From NCBI GenBank assembly GCA_963169105.1, contig OY720634.1, forward strand, positions 118,642,430 to 118,706,429: a stretch of 64,000 bases of DNA, given 5' to 3'. The notes under the pieces were generated by a model. The model was not told the DNA's origin. It saw only the letters and a program-made list of their open reading frames with translations, and did no database searches. How positions within the stretch are numbered: the stretch's first letter is position 1; each line of letters begins with the position of its first letter. Shown here piece after piece: positions 57,571-64,000 of the stretch. A program made the position numbers and the translations under genes. Origin of the DNA: Ceriagrion tenellum (lineage: Eukaryota > Arthropoda > Insecta > Odonata > Coenagrionidae).

Positions 57571-60500
57571 AGACCAAGTTTTAAAGTCATGTAAATGTTC
57601 ACTTTAAGCTAAAGTTGCACGACTTTTGCTGCTCTGGTCGGAAGAATAGCAGGAAGAATAGTGACACTGATTAAACGAAACATTTTTGTCATTAAGGCTT
57701 GTTAACTGATAAAGATATACGTTTGAAAGTTATAATGGTATCCTTTCTGTTTAACAGATTTCCCTACTATTGGACTTCCAAGACGTCCAAGTTTCATGGA
57801 CATCTAGGACGAGCATTGTGACTATCCGCTATGTTTGGTCATATATCTACGGACTCAAAACAGGGCACAAAGATTGAAAATGAAAGTTGAGCATTTTGCC
57901 GTCTCATAAACCGTTGAACATAAAGTTGAATACCTCCCATTCGTCACTATTTTCAAGATAATTATAATTTAAAAGGATCCTCATTGATGAAAGAAAAAGT
58001 ATTCGGAACTCAGCATTAAAGTGTGGACTCAATCAAGGCCCCACTCAAAGGTAATGGAATTAAGTTCAGTTTCTCGCGCAACTCTTTCTCTAGGAACTGT
58101 AATCTTTGTTTTAACTTTGTGAAAATCCAAGCAAGAAAAACCAAACTACAGCAAACATGTCCATCGTATTCAACATTGGCTTTTGGCCGATCACTTGGAG
58201 AAATATCTTTGAGTTGTTTCGATTCGACGATCGAAAATTCAAGACCAAGGTATCTAATATTAATTTCAAGAAGCGCTCTTTTCAAGCTAAGGAGACAAAC
58301 GCTTGTTAAATGTGTTATATAGGTGAATGATGCGTATAAAAAATGAGGATTATTAGTACGAGAAAATGTATTGCAATATGGTTGATGACATGATTTTATA
58401 TAAATATTCGTTCTAATGCTTTGGACGGAATGTCCCTCTCATATTTCCATTATGTGGATGGATACTTGCAAGAGTTGCTGAGTATATTCTGAGTGGGAAG
58501 TATTTTTTCAGTACAAAAAAACCCACTCTCCCGTCAATCTTTTCTTCATCGCTCAGGTGCACGATCGCCCTTCAGTTCCTCGCTCTCACTACTGCCGCAT
58601 CAATCTCACCCCTGAGATTTTTCCCGGCTCCACTTTCTTGACAACCCTCCATTAAGCGGAAATTGTCTCGAAAAACCGTGTAACTCTCACCATGGAGGCA
58701 TCAAATTGAATCATCGATAGCGGTAAGTTCCATCCCAGACATCTTTACATCTACGTCGCTTATTTTCTCGGAAGTACTTTACTTGATAAGAAATGAAAAT
58801 AACGGGTGATTTTTTTCTGAAAATGAGTAGCAAATTCAATTTTTCCCTTGAATCCTAAATGAAACGAGAGTAAAATTTCCAAGAGTCAAACAAAGCATCC
58901 CAAAAATAACAATAGCAATTTAGGTTTGGAAAAATAGATGAAAAATCTCATGTCAAATACTGAGCGAAAACTATTATTATCGGCTTATAAAACTTTTACA
59001 ATACTACGAGCAATGTAATTACATCATCAGAGAGTAACAGATTTTAAATAAATTGAACTGATTAGACTTATATCAGCTTCCAAAGCTCTGACAGTCATTG
59101 ACTCAGTAACGATCTTAGAATTTCAAATTACATACATCGGCTTTAAGTACGAGAATACAACGCGAGGCAATCAAGATGTTCTGGCCTAAAAAAATTCCGA
59201 ACGTATTCTGATCTACCGCCAAAAATACTGGGCTAAAATAGGTCTCAGTATTCATTTGCATGGGTTATTTTTTTATTTTGATTCTGGCATCAAGGACTAT
59301 CGTTTCAGATCATTTGAGTTCGTATCAGTAAAAGATGCGGATTCACAAATTTGTGGTCTTCATACTCTGGAAGAACATGTTTATTTTTTCTCCAAATCAG
59401 CAGGATTTCAGGTTTTTACAGAACCACAGTAAATGCATCATATTTTTATTACTATTCTGAGGAAGAGGTTTCCATAATATTCTTATTTTTACTTTTCATT
59501 TGTGTCGCTTGCTTATATACAGCAATTCCCCCAAGAGGATCAAATAAATGTAGATAGCGAGCAATGGCAATGAGAACCTAAGTAGAATTATGATGGTACT
59601 TATGGATGATCAGGAAATCATAGAACTACATGTGAGTAGGACGGGAGAAGAAGGGAGAACATGGAAACACATTAGACGGTAAAGTTAATATAGAGGCCAA
59701 AAAATAACACGGAAGGAATGAACATTAATGGCTGGCAAGAAAGCGAAGAAATAAGTAGTCACTGCTAAATAACTATTATACAATTAGTTTCAAGGTGATC
59801 TGCCTTCAAATTGCCTTAATTTATCAATCGTACCGAGAGGTTCAAGTGCATAGGTATCCACCCGCAAGCGGTAACATTTAACAAAAATCGTACATCAACA
59901 TCCATTTGGAAAATCGTCAACAGTAAACTACAATCGTCCGCTTCTAGCTCCAGCCGTATCCGACTGAAAATATCCCACATCATGGCTAACGCCAACGCTT
60001 GATTACTATATTTCCAAACAATATTTCGTTTATTTTTGTCCTCGCTACAATGTGACCTACCTCTTGTCGTTTTCATGGATGAGTGTAACAAGTACAAGAT
60101 CGTATCTGACGTTACCTGGAAATAGAAATTTTATTTTGGTAAAAATCATCTCAAGGAGAGGTGAACCAAACGGTTCGGATTTTCGGTACAGTTGGAATGT
60201 CAATTGTCAATAAACGAGTTAGTTTTCCGAATCACTTTCCATTATATGGTCAAATGCAAATCAAAATAAAGCAAGTTAGGGAGTCACATCAAGTAGACAC
60301 CACTCATTAGCTACCTTTAAGAGATTGGCCGATTGTGGAACTCTGGGAACAGACTAAAATTAGACATAACTCTGAGACTAAATGCCATTAGCAATGACAA
60401 AGAAGCAATGGAAGCGTATGATGTTATCCGGAATATGAGCTAATTTTTTTATCATCAAGAAATTATTTGCTAGCATAAATTTGAGATTACCGCATCAGGT

Positions 60501-60829
60501 GGTAAAGTCATCAAAGTTTGGCTATTTCTTCCTCTAATGTGCGATAGCAAAAGGACCTAATGGAGTTTAATTCTCTTCAGCGACGATTGATGAGGCTCAA
60601 AATGTAAAACTTTCCTTCGCGTCTACAAAATTCTCAATCTATACTGTCTACTGCACCTGAATGCACCAGGATAGCCAAAGACCAAGCATTTTATGGATTT
60701 TATGATTAAGTTTACCTCTTTTCCCCGTCCTTTAAGGACTCGACAAGTTTTAATAGCTTTCTTTTACATTCCATTTCACACATTTTTAGGCTGACACCGT
60801 ACATTACAACTTAAAGTTCCGGCGTCGAC
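57571..60829. other. Unassigned stretch, 3.3 kb
   Basis: Frames at 58016-58285 (-) and 58023-58322 (+) overlap on opposite strands, and one at 59816-60097 (-) stands alone. None has a recognisable domain, signal peptide or splice pair that I would defend. No repeat was recognised. Confidence 0.4.
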
Positions 60830-61745
60830 AGGTGCCGACGACTGGAAACTAATGACAGCCTTATAAACCTTAGAAGCGCAGCGGCCGGAGAGCCCATCCT
60901 TTCACATCTCCCCATGTGTGGACGCGTGTAGCCTGGATCATTAATCATCATATCCCTTTTTCTCCATCTCCTTCAACCTCCCTCCTCCTTCGCGTCTTCA
61001 TTAGCATCGCCCTTTCAACGCTGTCCTCTTGAAAGTGAGCGCGAGAGATTGGAAGGAGGGGGGAGGGGGCAGGGAGGAGGAAAAGCAGAGAATTCCCGGA
61101 ATACGTTCCATCCGTTTCATTCGTCTTCTTCTTATCTCGTTAATTAGGTTCCTCCCACCCTCTCCTCTCCACTCCCAAGAAAGTATTCAATACTTCCTCA
61201 TTCGATTTCCACTCCGTTCGGCTTAATTCTTACTCCCCCACACTCCCACCCCCGACCGATCCCGCCACCTTAATTCATCACGGTCTCACTCCTACTCCCT
61301 CAGCGCCGTAAAACCCTCCTCCTCCGCACTTCAGCCCGTCTCCTCCTCTCTCTCGCAGTCCACCCGCTCAGCCGACACACCCTAATTCCGAGAGAGCTTC
61401 TAATCTTCCCTTCTTTCCATCATTCTTTTTATTTCCCTGGTATCCTCTCCGCTTACCCGGTCTCTCAAACAGTCTCGATCCGTGGAAGGGTGGGCGAGTT
61501 GGCGTGGGACGGGAGAGACCTCCCCGGTAATGCAGTCTTTATCGAAGTTTTTCGGGACAAAAATGAATAAAAAAGTGCCCTCTTCATCGGCACCCTCCAA
61601 CCTTGAGTCCCCTCCGCCCCCCTCGCCTGCGAAGATCTCTTCTTCTGTCTCTGTTAGGTGTATATCTCTCTCTTCCCCACTTCAACCTTCCCTTCTTTCT
61701 TCCATTCCATTCCCCTTTCTCCTTCAAAAAAAGATAAAATTAAAA
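60830..61745. other. GC/pyrimidine-rich islet
   Basis: Long C/T tracts with CpG around 60870-61710. Frames on both strands are low-complexity. Confidence 0.45.
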
Positions 61746-62811
61746 TAATAATGATAACCCATCCACTCCACCCCGTGGATTCCTCTTAATTTCCATTTCG
61801 CTCGGAATAAAAGTAAATATGATGGAAATACCCGCGGTGGGACGGGTGGAGGTTTACCGGGCTGAGTGGGAAGGGGAGGGGGCGGGGCCTGACTGGGGGT
61901 CCACCGAGATGGAGGAAGAGTATTAAGGGTGAAGAGGGGGATTGAGAAAAACGCGCTCTCACATTCACAGAGGGCAGCACCAGCATCGTCTCCCCCGTCT
62001 CATTAAATGGAGCCCTTCATCCCAAAATGCTCTCGACCCGTGTTCATATATATATTTTGCTTCTTGTTTTCTTTTTTTTCATTCGGTATGAAAGAAACTT
62101 CTGGAGGGACAGTGGGGAGAGGGAGGGGATGAGGGCCACGTTTCAAAAACTTCTCTCGGGGGATTTTCGTTCTTCTTCCCTTCATTTTATTGTTGTTTTT
62201 TTATTTTCATTTCCCCGGACGCATTTTTTTCCGCGCAATATTTCTCAATTTTCCCTCACACACTCCACCAAAAAAAGAAAAGGTTGAAGGTTTAAAAAAA
62301 AAATAATTATAATAAAACAACCGGCCATGGTTTAACCGCCAGTCTCCGACGCTTGATTAGATTGTGGATGCGTGGAGTCGCCCCCATCCCCTTCCACCGT
62401 GTTCGCTTTTTGTAACCCACGAAACCTTAAGCCTTGAGGGAGGGGAGTTTTTTTTCCACCTCTTTCGGGTGTGATACGGGAGTGGGCACAGTGGGAGAAG
62501 AGAGAAAGAAGGGAAGTGGATGAGAAGGAGAAAGGGAATAAACGCCACAATATGTTTCGCAAATTTTTCGACCGGTCGTTTTTATGCAACGATGGGGAGG
62601 GAGAGCTTTCACACGCTTCGCGGCCACGTTTCCCCCTTTAAGTGGTTAAGCAGACTGACTGACTCAATAACTGACTCCCTGAAAGTAGAAGTAAAATAAA
62701 AGAAACAACAACTTCCTCCGCATCCCGCACGCACAAAAAAAACGCGAGACCACACTCAGACGCACGCACTCGGGCGAGTGTCTACCCACACGTCAGCCTG
62801 GCGAAACGAAA
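61746..62811. other. GC-rich islet, promoter-like toward 62700-62810
   Basis: Alternating G-rich and T-rich blocks. The final 100 bases are CpG-rich with CACGTCAG (about 62791) and end in GAAACGAAAATGAAA, a good start context for the following frame. No TATA box was seen. Confidence 0.35.
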
Positions 62812-63177
62812 ATGAAAATTCCGGAAAAACTTTCGAATTTATTTTCACGGCAACGAGCCTTGTTCGCGTGCATTTTTGTTTACTTCTACTCGCTCTCGTA
62901 CCTCGGTTTTTTTAAGGCGCTTCAAAAATTATGTTTCACACGAAGGCGAGGTGATAAAGAGGAAATTTCATCTCTCACCTCTTTATCGTCGTTTGGGCAT
63001 ACGTTTTGGAGAGCGGTCCAATTTCTTACCCAAGGGCACTGGGATCTTCAATGTCACGACCACTTTAAAGTGGTTGAAACAAATCTCCCTCACCCTTTTA
63101 TTTCGGAAAAAGGATTTATGTCCTCCTTCAAACATGAGCATGCTAAAAAAGTGAATATCCATGCTCAACATCACTAA
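62812..63177 (+). CDS. Hypothetical 121-residue open frame
   Basis: The ATG at 62812 has A at -3 and follows a CpG-rich patch. The frame starts MKIPEKLSNLFSRQR, then a hydrophobic aromatic stretch, ALFACIFVYFYSLSYLGFF (residues 16-34), that could be a signal anchor. A soluble His-rich tail ends in KVNIHAQHH. No domain is recognised. Another plus-strand frame (62876-63154) and a minus-strand frame (62983-63186) overlap it, and codon use is not clearly coding. It could be a first exon read past its donor, or chance. Confidence 0.15.
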   Translation: MKIPEKLSNLFSRQRALFACIFVYFYSLSYLGFFKALQKLCFTRRRGDKEEISSLTSLSSFGHTFWRAVQFLTQGHWDLQCHDHFKVVETNLPHPFISEKGFMSSFKHEHAKKVNIHAQHH

Positions 63178-64000
63178 AGAGAGCAAAAGATTACATTCAC
63201 AGCTACTTTTGCTCTATAAAAATAAGTATACTGGTCATTAAAATATGTATTGGAGCTTTCCAGCGTGAACCATAGGATTAATCCATAAATTTAGATTTTT
63301 CCATCGACCACTTATTATTCTTTCAAGATTTCTCATATTTCAATGAAAAAAACCTCCTTATCCCGTAAACAGTTTCCATTTTTCACGAGAACCAAGAAAA
63401 TGTCTTTAGGATGGCTTGGCGGAATGTTTCAAGAAAATCCATTTTTTAAGGAAGGCCACTCTTGGGTGCGTTTTCTATTTTTGCTCAAAGTTAAATTATC
63501 GGTAAGCGTTCACATTAGACGTTAATTTTGACTTTTACGACTCTTTCATCTCAAATACTGACATCGCTCAAAAGCTAATTTTGGTAATCTGGTTGGTAAA
63601 GTTAAAATATATATTAATCATAAGGTTGAAGATAAATAGCTATGAAATTGAAGGACACATGATCCTCCATCTGATAAATTGTTCAAATCACCCGGAATGT
63701 TGAATTTTTCTGTACTGGTTAAATACACAAATGAGAATAGAAAGATTCGCACCACACCGTATAATGATAAACGCTTAAATGATCTTCAGATTATAGGAAG
63801 GGTTTCTGAGGCAATATAGAAATCTGACAAAAAATTGGAAAACGTTATGTGCCCAGGAGAAACTTCCAGAGGTCATGGAGATTACGGAAAATCCGTTGAT
63901 GGAGCATTTAAGTCTTAGACGAGGCACATTCATAGTGAACATATTTGTCTGCGCGATACAGAGTATACAGCTTAAGCTGAGAGAAAACAGTTTCCTTAGC
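63178..64000. other. Unassigned AT-rich stretch
   Basis: No gene or repeat recognised up to the window edge. Confidence 0.45.

Noticed and set aside
59816..60097. 93-codon minus-strand frame without an opposing frame
   Set aside because: Residues match no family I know and no splice pair or start context supports it; left as unassigned.

Overview
The window looks like gene-poor eukaryotic nuclear DNA, most likely from an arthropod and probably an insect. It has no operons, no long intact open frames, scattered GC/CpG-rich islets in AT-rich DNA, a tRNA-derived SINE with a target-site duplication, many decayed non-LTR retrotransposons and long snapback repeats. A large-genome insect such as an odonate would fit, but I could not verify any species.

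Region by region: 0-9.4 kb holds a cluster of five related inverted-repeat elements. Several carry a hammerhead-ribozyme-like core (CTGANGA, a short hairpin, then GAAA and a small self-complementary stretch), and two of them sit head to tail. The same segment has an intact-looking 301-bp SINE with a 14-bp duplication and the 3' end of a LINE on the minus strand. From 11 to 25 kb there are decayed LINE tails at 11.2, 14.9, 18.0 and 24.3 kb, two older tRNA-like SINE relics (16.8 and 23.1 kb) and a promoter-like patch (19.86 kb). The only convincing protein-coding sequence is a minus-strand first coding exon at 24707-24848, which encodes a signal peptide and ends in a consensus splice donor. A 5'-truncated LINE with a 13-bp target-site duplication lies at 25.7-26.7 kb.

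From 26.7 to 64 kb the DNA is mostly unrecognised intergenic or intronic sequence, broken every few kilobases by GC-rich, polypyrimidine or polypurine islets. Repeat structures stand out: a roughly 360-bp tandem repeat (36.3-37.1 kb), a 142/149-bp direct repeat on either side of a degenerate GCATCGCAT-type array (49.6-50.6 kb), a diverged tandem pair with 149-bp period (56.6-56.9 kb) and further LINE relics (37.5, 40.8, 43.4, 45.2 and 57.5 kb). Most listed LINE relics encode pieces of the same C-terminal reverse-transcriptase region, so one LINE lineage appears to have seeded this locus repeatedly in both orientations.

No rRNA, no confident tRNA gene, no CRISPR array and no bacterial-type operon was seen. 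Most open frames above 60 codons lie antisense to, or inside, low-complexity GC-rich islets or dead transposons, and I do not regard them as genes.
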